From: Chamaea fasciata
Lineage: Eukaryota; Chordata; Aves; Passeriformes; Sylviidae
Direction: 5' to 3'
Length of the DNA: 64,000 bases
Assembly: GCA_029207755.1 (NCBI GenBank)
Contig: JARCOQ010000002.1
Span: 83,330,317 to 83,394,316, forward strand
The position numbers were made by a program, and so were the translations under genes. Positions 35,101-47,244 of this stretch are shown here, piece after piece (position 1 is the stretch's first letter; every line of letters begins with the position of its first letter). The notes under the pieces are model-generated. The model did no database searches. It was not told where the DNA came from and saw only the letters and a program-made list of their open reading frames with translations.

Positions 35101-38100
35101 AGTTTTTATCAAATTAAAAAGTAATTTGGATTCATCATGCTTTTAAAGAATTATGGAATCAAACTGTATGCTATTTCACTGTCATTTAAAGAAATGTCTG
35201 TCTCCCTGATACAGTGCCTTCTTTCTTTCACTATATCTCATACAATTATAGCTATTTCTACACTTCTCAATAGTAGAATTTTTTTTTTTTAATGGTGAAT
35301 CTTCAGCTCATTTCTGTGCAGTAGATCTCACACCTACCTTGCTGAAGTGTGAGCTTCCATCTTTACTCTGTCCCTGACAACTACTTTGGTAACAACCTTT
35401 TCTTCCCACTCAATATTTGTACTTGCACCCATTCATGTCATAAGTGAGGAAAGGTTAGATCAGTGTGGGCAAAGCAATTTAATTTTCCTTTTTTGGACTG
35501 ATTGTCAGAAATTACCTGGGGAGTTGACAGTGAATTCTTCCTGAGTCTTGCATTTTTATAAATATATTTTAAAGTCTTTCAGTCCTCATCTGATTGATTT
35601 TTTTTTTTTTTTTTTTGTGTTTGATATCTCCCCAGTAAAATTTTTGGAGCAAAGGATGACATTTTGAAAATTAAATATTTTCACAACACCCAGTGTGAAG
35701 AGTTTCTCACTCACTTGCTCTTTATGTTCAAAATAAAACTCAATCAAAACACATAACATGAAGTCACACCTGAATGGATATCTGCTTACTCCAAATCAGA
35801 CAAAACCAGAGGTATCCTGAAAACTGACTAGATAAGGGCCATTTTCATGGATGTACCTCCATCCTCTCCATGAGAGATTTTGTCACTTCCAGTCCAGGAT
35901 TAAGGTCTCAAATTTAGAAAGTAGAAGAGGTACGTCAGTAGTAAAAATATGTTGAATTTTAAATCATAGGTTAGATTTCTCTTTTCTTTGGATTCAGTGG
36001 AACTATTTAGAACAATTCCATGTATGGATGAGGAGTCTCTAGGACAAACAGACTTAAGACCCCTCATCAAATTCCTTGCTAAAGTTGTATGAGTTTGAAT
36101 GATTTCCACATGAATTTGTGTTATTGGTGCAACTGTTAATCATGAGCAAGGAAAGGTCACTAGAAAACTTGCAATCATGCCGTGATCATGAGTGACATGG
36201 AAAACAACATTTCCTACTCCCTGAATGAGACGTGTATATATAGAAAGGACTGTGAGGCAAAGAACATAGTCATATTTTAGCAGAATTTTCAGCTTCCTTG
36301 AAGGTTCCTCTCCAGGGAGCATAAATTAATGTAATTAATTATGAAACCTCTCTAATCCTTTTAGTTCTTTTTTCCCTTTGAATATTTCTTTATTTTGTTA
36401 CTTTATTCTCTACTGGCAGATTCTCCTCCATAATTTTTCCTTGCAGAAAGCATTTAAAATCGTTTCTGTTTTCGATGCTGTTGGAAATGTACTAAGCATT
36501 TAGGCCTGCAGGCAATGTTCAAGCTGTTAAATAGATGGATGAAGACCAGGACCAAGTGCAGAGGGAGCCAAGAAGCAGAATCTCAAGGCACAATTGATAA
36601 AATGCTGTAGAAATTAGTTTGTCACAGAACTTCTCAAACTGATGGAGCAGAGAGAAAGGATGTAACCACTGTAGACAATAATGGAACTGGATTACTGGCA
36701 ACCAAAAAAGGGGGAAAATAAAAAGCTTACAGAACATTCATCAGATGGGGGAGTCCAATAGGGACAGGGAAGTGTGTAGTTCAACTTGTTATATTGGGAA
36801 GGTATGATGTAGGAAGAAACCCCATCAGTTACAACCAGAAGAAATAAAAAAAAGAAAAGCACAAATACTAATACAGAAATAACACTAGACAATATACAGA
36901 AATTGATGCTAAGATGCAGGGAAAAGACCTTCTTAAAAATGGTAATATCCTAGAGAACCTAACATAAGTGACCTGGTCATAAATCAGGATGAATGATTTA
37001 TAGTTACCTCAGAAACTTGCTGAAAAATAATCCATAGACATAGCATTCTCAAGGTACCTTCTACAGCATACAGAATAGGATACATAAATATATGTTAAAG
37101 AAAGCAGAAAGTCAGCCATCTGTGTGCAAATCCAACAGAGAATCTCTGTCAAGCAGGGCTTTCTGGCTGCCTCTGTACATACTGAAATAATTACATGATG
37201 AAGGGTAGAGCAGGGACTCAGTATTTTGGGGACTTACGCAGCTATTCCTGAATTAGTTATCTTAGTCTCTCTTTATAGATAATAGAGACAACAGATGTTC
37301 CTCAAGAGCAATAATTCTCATCTTCATGTCCAAAATGAAGCAATGAATTCCATCTTACAAGCACCCTCTTATCACTGCTTTTAGGGAAGCAACCATCAAA
37401 TGCAGATGTCCAAAGTACAGGAGCATGAACTGTGGTGACTGAACCAGTTCAAATGTTTAGCCGCTGCAATGGGAATGGGAATTCCATCATGTAATCTACA
37501 TAAGTGGCATAAAAACACAGTAACGTGAGGTGACTCTCACATAGTCCTCAAAACCTCTTCAGAAAACCAGGATCAGGAACCACAGCCCTTGGTTCAGCTT
37601 GGAGCAGCAGACCTGCTCTGGTGCCAGATGTAAATACAGACAGCCATGGTGTAATGCTTCACAAAACAAACACAAACCAAAATCCCTTGACAGGCTAATT
37701 CATAGCAATAATGTGATTTCAAGAATAGAACTATGTCAAAATGAAGCAGTTTAGCTGAAGTGAAATAAAAAATATCAACTCTGGCTGTAAATCCCATCAG
37801 GGAGATTTTTGTGCTTTAAAGGGGCACACTGGAGCACACGTTACAAAAAAAATAAGTTCAGGAAAGGAAAAGCATGATTAAATTGGTGAATAACAGGGTA
37901 TATTAGAAGTAAAAAGAGAGTTTTCCCAAAAGTTGTCCATATCTGAATGATTAAAATTTAGAGGAAATCACATTCTGGAGATTTAAGGGAAATATAAAAC
38001 CAAGGTAAGGCAGAAAAAAAAAAATCTGAAAAGCAGCTAGATAAAAAAAAAATCTTTTTTTTTTTCATGTAAGCATGTCTGAAGTTTTTTTCTGGTTTAT

Positions 38101-40246
38101 TATGATTCCACCTATTATAAAGGTTGTGATCTGCTGCAGTCTAACAATGGAATAATGACAGAGTCCCTAAATATTTTTTGGAAAAAGATAACTCTGATGG
38201 GATTTGAGAGCCTCCATGCAGACTGGTGAGTGACATTCTGTTGCACTTGCAATCAAAGAAGAGCCTTTTTTTTTTTTTTTTTTTTCCTATGGCTTTTTAT
38301 AATGGTTTTATAAGTGAACAGAATGGAATGGAAAAAGTATCCTTATCTGTAGAGGAAAAGAAGAAAGGAGCCACTCTTTTGAAAATAAGGTTTAATTTTA
38401 GACATCCTTTCTAATAGCTCCTGAATGTGTCATCTAGGTAATTACAGGATTTATTTTAAAAGTATTGCTTAAAAGGAAGCAGCCATAATTATATGCACCT
38501 GAAGCTTTTCAAGACATAAGTGGCTACACTCCTAGTGAAAAACCGACTGTCAAAAGTTGTCCAAATTGTAGGGTTAATGACTTCAGGTCAGCAGACCTTT
38601 TTAGGAGATTCAATTAATATCTCTACTTAAATGTATTCATATAGTTCCTATTGAGACTCCTATTGTATATGAACTAGAGACACAGAAAAACTGTGATAGC
38701 AAATCATGTTTAAAACTTTCAGAAACAGAACTGTTGTCATTTCTCTTTATGTTTGCTAAGAATTGTGTATGTAACTTCTCCTGACTGGACTTGTCTCCTG
38801 ATTTGTTACATGTGAGATTATCTTTTTATCCTTTCATGTGTGATTTACATTTCCTTTAAGCAAATAGATGCTCAGGAGCTTGATTTTTTAATAAACGGCT
38901 TGTGGGTTTTACTGGTGGTGCTTTCTCGGCTTGCCTTGATGGTCAGGGTGACATTTATATTAGAATGCATTGGCTGCCCACCTGGTACTAAATCTAGGTT
39001 TGGGGGGTTTTTTGTTTCTGTGAGAGATTACTCTTTTCTAGATCCAGAAGGACCTAATAATCTCCCTAATCTTTCCCCATTAGACACTGACTTAACATGG
39101 CTGATCCTCCTGGGATCAGGAGGACTGAGGGCAGCACTGCCCTGAGTCCTCTAACTACTCTGAGTTTTTTATTTTCTTGTCAAAGTATCTGAGTTTTCTG
39201 GGCTACAAAACATTTTTTGGGAAGATTTTTTTTGGTGGGTATATGATCTGGTACATTTTACTCTCTCTTTTTAGTATCGTCAATAACATATTAGGTGTTA
39301 AAACCATAAGATATTTAAGCATGGGATTAAGTCTCATGATTTCAATGGAACACGTATGTGTAAAACTAAGGAGTTATTTTTGTTTGTTTTGCTTTTTTGT
39401 TTTGTTGGTGATGCCTTAGCTATCACAGACAGGCGCAAAACAAACTGTGAAGGGTTTAAAATCTCAGGCTTTCCTCGTCCACTCCCTTCCCTACCCACCA
39501 CATCACAGGGATGCTTTTTTCAACTATGCCAGTAGTGGACTCTTACACTAGGTTTGAAAAGCCCTACATTTATTGGGACTAATAGAACCAGACTTCCAAT
39601 GGATTTGTGGATCATGGTTGGCTGATTTTTCAGTTATATTAGGCTAGGAGTGTAGTTTGACCACACCTCATGTGAGCTATCTCAAGAAAAAAATAAGTAC
39701 ATGAAGGAGCTGAAAGTGATAGAGTCTGTGAGTACTTCAGCTGAGAGGAGGTTGAAAATATCTTTTGGATATTTGTAACACTGTGAGAAAAACTGACCAA
39801 AAAGCAGATTGTCAGGAAAAATCCTCTGCAGTTTCTACGTTGTTTTCCCTGGTACAAGTTCTGTGATGTTTAAATCGCTGAGCTGATGGTGTCGCCTTTC
39901 ATCCGGTACAAGTACTTAAAGAGCCTTACTTCTGTGTCTCTCTGTGTATTTCTATATGCTATTTTGACATTTTGATACATCAGGTGAAAGCACTGGTAAT
40001 GCCCAAGAGTCACTAGGGAAGATATATTTGTTCTGAACCCATAACTCTTTTTTTATTAGGGAACTTGGTCAAAACAGTACTACTTGGTGAGGAAATAGAC
40101 ATCTGTTTTGTTCTTTTCAAAATTCCTGAGGTATTTTAGCTGAAGAATGTATTTTTTCAATATAAATTGACCAAGTTTTTTGTTTCTCTGGAATTTGTGC
40201 AGCCTATTTTTACTGGAAATTTACACCTTAACAACTTTATTAACAG
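32120..40246 (+). other. OCA2: OCA2 intron 6 (8.1 kb)
   Basis: GTATCC...TTATTAACAG intron. It contains an 18-bp direct duplication at 34882-34919, T runs at 35598-35616 and 38266-38285, and a purine-rich stretch around 36520-37560 whose origin I do not recognise. No coding exon or known mobile element is seen. TCATGTGAGCT at 39668 resembles the MITF M-box. Confidence 0.8.
34882..34919 (+). repeat. Two copies of an 18-bp unit
   Basis: ATTAACTCTTCTTATTCT occurs at 34882-34899 and 34902-34919, a perfect duplication with a 20-bp period. Confidence 0.95.
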
Positions 40247-40404
40247 CTATGAATCTGACTGACTTTCGTGACTCTGCTCTGTTGAAGTTAGACATAGGAG
40301 GCCCATTTGGGGCACAAGTAGTGGATGAGCAAACAGAGGAATACATTGTAGTACAAATCAGCCAGAATGAAGAAACAGGATCAAGGAGGAGGCGCCAGCA
40401 GCAG
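40247..40404 (+). CDS. OCA2: OCA2 exon 7: lumenal loop
   Basis: A 158-nt exon, one codon shorter than human exon 7 (c.647-807 from memory). It completes Ser230 and codes residues 231-282. Asn232-Leu-Thr is a conserved N-glycosylation sequon. Asp-Ser-Ala-Leu-Leu-Lys-Leu-Asp, Glu-Glu-Tyr-Ile-Val-Val and Gly-Ser-Arg-Arg-Arg-Arg-Gln-Gln-Gln align with human DSTLLQVD, EEHIVV and GSRWRRPQQ. The acceptor CTTTATTAACAG has a weak pyrimidine tract; the donor is CAG|GTGGTG. In people a 2.7-kb deletion of this exon is a well-known albinism allele, so the segment is needed. Confidence 0.93.
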
Positions 40405-40908
40405 GTGGTGGTGTTTAAATTCTCTTTCATTTTTTCTGAGATGTGTTTTATCACTTGTTTCTGTCACCACTGTACGGATTAAGTGGTCATGCTTTTTCTT
40501 GCTGCAAAGTGCTTCAATATCAGCAAAAGAAAACTTACTTTAATTAACGTTACATTTTCTTTTGCCTTTATAAGGCTTCTCTGGGCTTCCTGCATTAAAA
40601 TTTTGTTTTCTATATTCAATGCAAAGTGTGTTTTGGCATCCTTCCTCTGCAGGACATCCTGGAGGTGTCTCTCACTTCATTGATTGAGTGAAGGTATGAG
40701 GATGAGTTAGTTTGATTAAACCTGAGCACCCATAACAAACCGAATCAGGGGGGATTAATTTAGTCTCATTTTATGGCTGATTCACAGAAAACCTCAAAAA
40801 TGGATAGAAGAGAGAAAAAGAGGAATAAACCCCTCTATCAGATGTATGCATCTCATACATCGCTATCACTGGCTTCTGCTAAAATTGCTAAATGTGACTC
40901 TCTTGCAG
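40405..40908 (+). other. OCA2: OCA2 intron 7 (504 bp)
   Basis: GTGGTG...CTCTCTTGCAG intron. No other feature seen. Confidence 0.85.
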
Positions 40909-40991
40909 GTGGTATACAATTGGTCTCTACCCCTAAGTTCAAGAAGAAATCAGCAGATCATCACAACTAGAACCTTTCAGATACCAAACAG
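40909..40991 (+). CDS. OCA2: OCA2 exon 8: lumenal loop
   Basis: An 83-nt exon, the human length (c.808-890 from memory), between TCTCTTGCAG and CAG|GTTGGT. It codes residues 283-309 and two bases of Arg310. Val-Val-Tyr-Asn-Trp-Ser (283-288) matches human VTHNWT, so Asn286 keeps the glycosylation sequon with Ser in place of Thr. Arg-Thr-Phe-Gln matches human RTFE. The end of the exon has diverged more than its neighbours, as expected of a lumenal loop. Confidence 0.92.
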
Positions 40992-41329
40992 GTTGGTTCA
41001 GAGACTGAAAAATGCTGCATTGAAGGAGTAGTTTCCATAGACTTGACTAAGATAACATTTTAAAAATAATTATCACTGCATGTTTCAGAAGGGCAAGAAA
41101 GATGACTTCTTGTTGCTCTTTTAAAGTATTTACAAGACTGATTTGTACTTGAGTTAATTTTTAAACAATACTTTTTAGAGGGATAGGGTTTGTTAGAAAA
41201 TGAGGAGTTGCTTGCTTTTGTAAAGATATAACAAGTATATGGATAAGCACTCAATATAAAATTAATGCACAAATAAAACAAAAGGTATTTCATTACAGGA
41301 ATAAGCAAAACTTCTTTTTCTTTCACCAG
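40992..41329 (+). other. OCA2: OCA2 intron 8 (338 bp)
   Basis: GTTGGT...TCTTTCACCAG intron, the shortest in this window. Nothing else recognised. Confidence 0.85.
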
Positions 41330-41483
41330 AGGTACCATCTTCATAAACATTCAAGCTTTCCTGCAGGAGTCTGGAAGTGTCCCTCTGTCCATGAAGCATC
41401 AATACCTTCATGCAAATATAGAGGCACAAGTAACAGTTGCATCCATCATCTTAGTAGGTGTCTACGTGCTGATCATATTGGAA
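41330..41483 (+). CDS. OCA2: OCA2 exon 9: loop end and second membrane span
   Basis: A 154-nt exon, the human length (c.891-1044 from memory), with donor GAA|GTAAGC. It completes Arg310 and codes residues 311-361. Val-Pro-Leu-Ser-Met-Lys-His-Gln-Tyr-Leu and Glu-Ala-Gln-Val-Thr-Val-Ala align with human VPLLMAHQYL and ETQVTIA. Residues 343-360 form a hydrophobic helix (second span) and lead into the permease domain. Gln318 stands where human has Arg305, the site of the R305W polymorphism. Confidence 0.95.
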
Positions 41484-44400
41484 GTAAGCCAGTTTTGTAC
41501 TTTGATTTTATTTTTTTCCCTAAGTTGTAAGTGGAGCACAAGAAAAATTTTCAGTCTTGGGCTTTGATATAATTTTAAAATGTGTATATAACTTCTTTGT
41601 GCACAATCAGTGTTACTAATAACATGAATAAGATACATGTGGGGAAATTGTTCTGCATTGTAAGTGAGTTTGCCAAGTTCTTTTAATGTAACAGTGATCT
41701 TGTATATTTTTCTATTAGGCTCTATATTTTTTTAATATTTCAACAGAATTATAGTTTTGTTGTGAGAGTAAAAATGGGTCAGAATTGTGAAAGGTGTGGA
41801 AAACTTGCTTTTAAGTTAATTACTTTTTTAAAGTAAGTTAAAGGAGAAAACCCATTTGGGTATTTGCCTTCTCTAAGGTACCTCAAACTGTGAACTTAGC
41901 GTGCTTTTAACTGCCAAAAAGTTTTAAAATATGTTTTTAAATGAACATATATATTTAATAAACAACTTTTAGGAATTCTTTAACTGTGTTATTTGAAGAG
42001 GAAATGGAGCCTGAATTAATATTAAGTAAAGGGACAGGGAACTTGTAATATACATTGCAACAACCTTACAAAACCTTGACGTGTGAAATCCAATCAAAAC
42101 GCATTGCATCACACTAAGAATGGAAAACATATAAATAGCACAGAACTCCAACTGAATTATTTCAACTGAAAACACTTACTGTTATCTTAAAATGAATTGC
42201 AGATGGGAAGGAACACTTTTTTTAAAAAATATTTTTAATTTATATGAGCATCCATATTGTCAATTCTCTGAGTTGAATCATGCCTAATTTACATTAGTAT
42301 AAACCAAAGAAATGAATGAAATTAGGTCTACACGGTGCTCCACAGTATATATGTCCAACATGCTCATTTTTCTTCCATATCCATTGCATATTTTGAGCTT
42401 TTCACCCCATTCCCCATAAAATGGTAAGGCTGTAGACCTTCACCTAGTCAAATACCAATAATGGATGCACACAACACAGCAGATGCTTTAGATATTTAGA
42501 TTGCGTTGCTCAGCCACGATTATTTCTTTCTAAACCTAAAAAGGCCTCTGTGTACATTATAAATGAACAAAGAGATATTACATTAAATGCAGAAGGGGAT
42601 CGGACTAGATTTTTCTATAAATATGTGTAGGCATGTAGCACAGCACCAAAATGGTGTTAATACTTTTAAATGCAACTTCTTTATATTAAAAAAAAAAACA
42701 ACCAACGAGCTGAACAAAAATTCCCATCCCTAAACCCCCAACCCCCACTATGCAACCTTTTAGCAATTGGAAAAACATCAGGTTTTAAATGTATGTAAAA
42801 CTGGGGAAAGGGCTTGTGTTTGCATCCTGAGAATCTGCTTTGGAAAAAAATCAATGTGGAAAAAGAAAAAAAGGCTTGAAACTGAAAAGTGGAGGCAGAG
42901 AGAGCATTAATTTTCCTGTTATTTTTTAAGAAAAAGCCTTAAAACAGGTCATTAAATTATTGTTTCTGTAAAAATATCAAGGAAAGATTTCTCCTGTTGG
43001 CAGAAAAAGTACTTCTGCAAATTCAAAGGTAGAAATAGATACTCATAAGTAAACTTCTTTTAAATTTAGAGTGTGGAAAGCCACAGGTTGCATTGTGATA
43101 TTAGCCATTTTCTCCATAGCATCTATAGGAATGACAAATGCTACAACTAAAGTAAATTCTAAACTCTTAGTTTCTACATTCTATGGTTCCCTCATGGATT
43201 TCTTGCAATCAATGGATGTTGATATTGTTAGAATAAGTAATAGTGGCTTTCATCATATTTATAACTTCAGTGCTCGAAGTCCTGCTTTCTCAACACATTG
43301 CACTCTCTATCCCTTTAGCTGTTATCACTGTTGGAGAAATCAATGTTACTTCGGGAGCTATCTCTCATAGATTTTAATTTTTGGTGTTGCTGCTCCCCAT
43401 CTTTTATCAGTCTTTATTAGTATCCTGTATTTTATTAATTATTGCTTGCAATACAGCTTTAAATTCAGACACTGCAGACACCCAAAGCAGTTTTAGAGCT
43501 CTATTTTCACATATTTTCTTTAAAAATGAAGAAAAAGGAAGCATCTTTTTCCTCCTGTACAGCCTTTTTTCCCCCAGCATGAATCACAGATCTTGCCCAC
43601 AGCCTCCTCATCCCCACTGTCCTCGTCTTTTAATCCTTTCTTGCCCTTGTCCTGTTATTCTTTGCTACCTTAGTCACCTGGGACTGTGCAAAACAGGCTG
43701 AAAGAGCTTCTGCTTCCTGCAGATACAGAATCGTGGGGGAGAAGATTGTTGTGTAAGAGGTTCCAGTTGGAAACTGAAGTGCATTTACTGTAAACAATTG
43801 TCTTCTCCAAACTTTTACCACTGTAAACACGCAGGGTAAAATCTACTTTTAGGCAGCTGTTTGCTTCCATGTTAACTTCAAATGTCTAAATTAAGCACCC
43901 CTCCTTGTCAGTGGAGGTCTCAGGATGTGCTATTCTTCAGAAAACAAGCTGTTGAACTTCATTTCTTCAGGCATTTATTTTCAGTGTTGCTTCTTTTGAA
44001 ACTGATTTCATGTTATGTATTCATAAAATACAAATATGTTTCAGATAAAAGAAGATGCCTTATTTCCTGTTTAATTTCCAATGATTTCTAGTTTCAGGCT
44101 TACCACAAATATGAATATTTTTTTGCTTCGCAATTCTACTACTCTACCTTTTGAAATTTCTGTATATTGCTTTTGACTCTCTTTACTTGGTCATGCCTCA
44201 GCTTTTTGTTTGAAGTGTGTGGGCTGTTTTCTTTTTTATTTTCTTTTTTTTTTTTCCTTTATGCAGTCATCCGTTCTTTCATTAGATATTAATTCTCTTG
44301 AAAATTATTTTCTTCATATATCAATCTGTTCCCTCTTAGCATTTCAGTCTCCTATTCTTTCCCCTTGTCCCAAAGGAGAAAAACATTAATCTTCTTGTGG

Positions 44401-47222
44401 TTCTTTAGTTTTCATCTAATCTATACTATTTTATAGACATGTTGAAAAACACAAAGTCTTTAATTTTGTTTTTGAAAGCATAAACTGCACAGGAAATTCA
44501 AAAAAGTGCATATTAAAATAAGAAAGAAAGGAAGTGTGCCACGTTTACTTTTGTTGATCTCAGTTCTACTGTCTTACCCTTTAGGATAACTGTGGAAACA
44601 TGAATAAGGTGGGTTACAAGTATGTTTTCACATTGGTCTTCAGGAACATCTCGTGTAATATGTGGATGTACAAGGTTTTATGCTGATGTTGCTGTATTAA
44701 ATTAGTTTACACTGTATTTTCAGACAGACTTTTTCTATTTTTGATCCTCAAAATGCGTATACTCTGTTGACTGAAAACTTGAAAAGAAAAATTAAAAAAA
44801 AAAGCTAGAAAGTTTAATTTTTATCAACCCCTGCTCTGAGCATCTTGTTTTTCTTTTTTTTTCATCTGAGTGTATTTGATCCTTTGCCTTCTTTGACTTC
44901 CACAATTTCTTCCAGAAAAGAATTTTCCTGTGTAACTAAAGTGATTATTTGTAGCCCATTAATGGAATGATGTCTCATTTCTGGTCGTCAAGCATGATCA
45001 AGGAAAAGGAAAAATCTCATTGTTAGGATCAGTTAGACAGATTGGTTACATATCAGATAAATATAGTTAGATAACTTTGCTTTCTCACCTTGTCCCTGTT
45101 TTTGTATACATGACATGGAATAATACGCTGGTTATGTTAAAGAGAAATCTATCTGCCCATCTATATCTTAAAGTATCTGTTAAAATATTAAAGTTTTGCT
45201 AGTATTCAAAAAAGTTTTTTTTTTAATTAATACAGCTCTTATTTGTAATTGTCTGCATATTTGCAGCTATGTTGAAGCGGCATTAATTAGAAATATGTAA
45301 GGATGAATGCTAGACATCAGTTATTAAAGGAAAGAGCTCATTAATTGAAATGAATTAATGTGTGCCCTTGTCCAGCACTTTTCCTTAGTAATATATGTGT
45401 TTTGTGTTGTGTGTTAAAATGCAGTGTTAGCTGCTTATGATACTTGAATGAGCAGAAGCAAATGTGAAAGTAATTGCTTTTTAAAAGCTATTTTGTAAAA
45501 CATTACATTTAATAATGAGAAAATGCAAAGTAATATCTATTATACCAAATTAATTTAAAAAATTGAAGAAAAAATAAGATACCAATAGCACATCAAATAG
45601 CAAAAAAGTTGTACTAGCAAGTATGAGAAATTCTGTGAGCGCCTCCACAGGACTTATCACAAGTGTTATAATTTAGCTTCATACGCTAAGAAAGGTATTT
45701 AGTGTTTCTTACCACTAAGAAAGACTTTGCCAGGATCTTTTAAATGGCATTTTATTGATCTGACATCTTGAATGACATTTGCATGTCTCTATTTCTTCTT
45801 AAAACACAAATACTTGAAAGTGCAAGATCTGGCCTTAAAAGCTCTAGTTTCTGACTGACATGAAGTATGGGCTTATAATCACAATTTTCATTACTTTAAT
45901 GGATATGGAATGTGTCAGTTTCTCTCTGTATTACTCTTCTACTATTAACTAGCTTAAATTATGAATAAACATCCCCTAAGCCTAATTTCTTTAACTCGTA
46001 TCAGAGTGACTTTTAATATCATCTAAGCAGCAGAAATTAGCTCCAGGGAACAAAACATTTATGGGGTTTTAGTCTGACCATTTTTCTGTCGTTTTAGGCT
46101 GGTTTAACCAGTGTTTCCTGGCATTTTTACAACTGGAATAAGGTGTTATTACTGCAGTCTACACTCGCACAGTCCAGATTTTGTATCAAAAGCTATGTTT
46201 TAGAGAGGGAATAGGAAAAGAGAAGAAATAGTCATTGGCTATTATGAAGCATAACATTAAGTGATAGAAAGGGAGATTAATCTTAAAGGAGATTTTTTCT
46301 GATAAGGGAAGTAACAGAAAATGTGACTGATCACAGAAGCGATCGGCTTAGTCAGCATGGCTTCTCACTTCCCATCCATTCTTGTATTGATCTGTCTTTA
46401 GATACAGACTAAGAAGAGTGTGGATTAGAATGTTCCCACCTGCACATATGTCCTGCCAAAAGATTGGTAGCAAAGGAACGGAAGAAAATCCATAGCAGTT
46501 ATTGGAAAAGACCGTGTGAAAAAGGAAATAGTAGCTGATATGCTCCCTAGCCTTTGTTGGAAAGAATGTATTCCTGCTGCTATGGATTTCATTTGTTTTG
46601 AGATGAAAAAAAATTGTGAAGAGGAATTAAAAGAGTGCTGTAGGATTTGCCAGAAAATTAGGGACAGATTATTAGAACAAACCTTCTACCCTCCTTTATA
46701 ATGAGTCTCAGCCATAACTCCCTGGGCAAGAATAATTTTTTCTCCTTATCTGCCCCACTGTCTGGTGGTGGTAGGGAGTAAAAGAACCCAGAAGTTTTAA
46801 ATACTGGGACTCTGAGAGTTGTAAGGAACCTAAATTGGGGTAATGAAACCTAAACATAAAGTCCAGTAGTAAAACTTACCTTAAATAGAAATCCAGCTTC
46901 CTCTGGAATAGTCTAACCTCATCTTCCCTGGGCAACAAGTGGTTTTGGATCTTATTTGGAGTCCCCATAAATCTAAAGCACCTTTACGACTCAAAAATCT
47001 AGTTCCCCCATACCTCCCCAGCTGAAAATGTGCACTGTAATGAGGATATTCTTGTCATCCCCACGAGTACTGGTTTTAGGATATAAACTGAGGGTGTGCA
47101 GTAAAGCTTGCTGCGGTAGATGCTGGATGACTGAACAAGGAGATCTAGCACATGGGACAGATCTGTCTGTCCTGTCTCCCAGACAGAAATATTCAACAAG
47201 TGGTACCCTAGATATATCTCCA

Positions 47223-47244
47223 GTTACTGACCTGTTACTGACCT
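47223..47244 (+). repeat. Two copies of an 11-bp unit
   Basis: GTTACTGACCT at 47223-47233 is repeated directly at 47234-47244. Confidence 0.95.

Noticed and set aside
43071..43370. A 99-codon + strand frame with a hydrophobic, signal-like N-terminus and several Cys, in intron 9.
   Set aside because: No family recognised, typical length for chance frames in 64 kb, and AT-driven composition. Conservation data would be needed to revive it.
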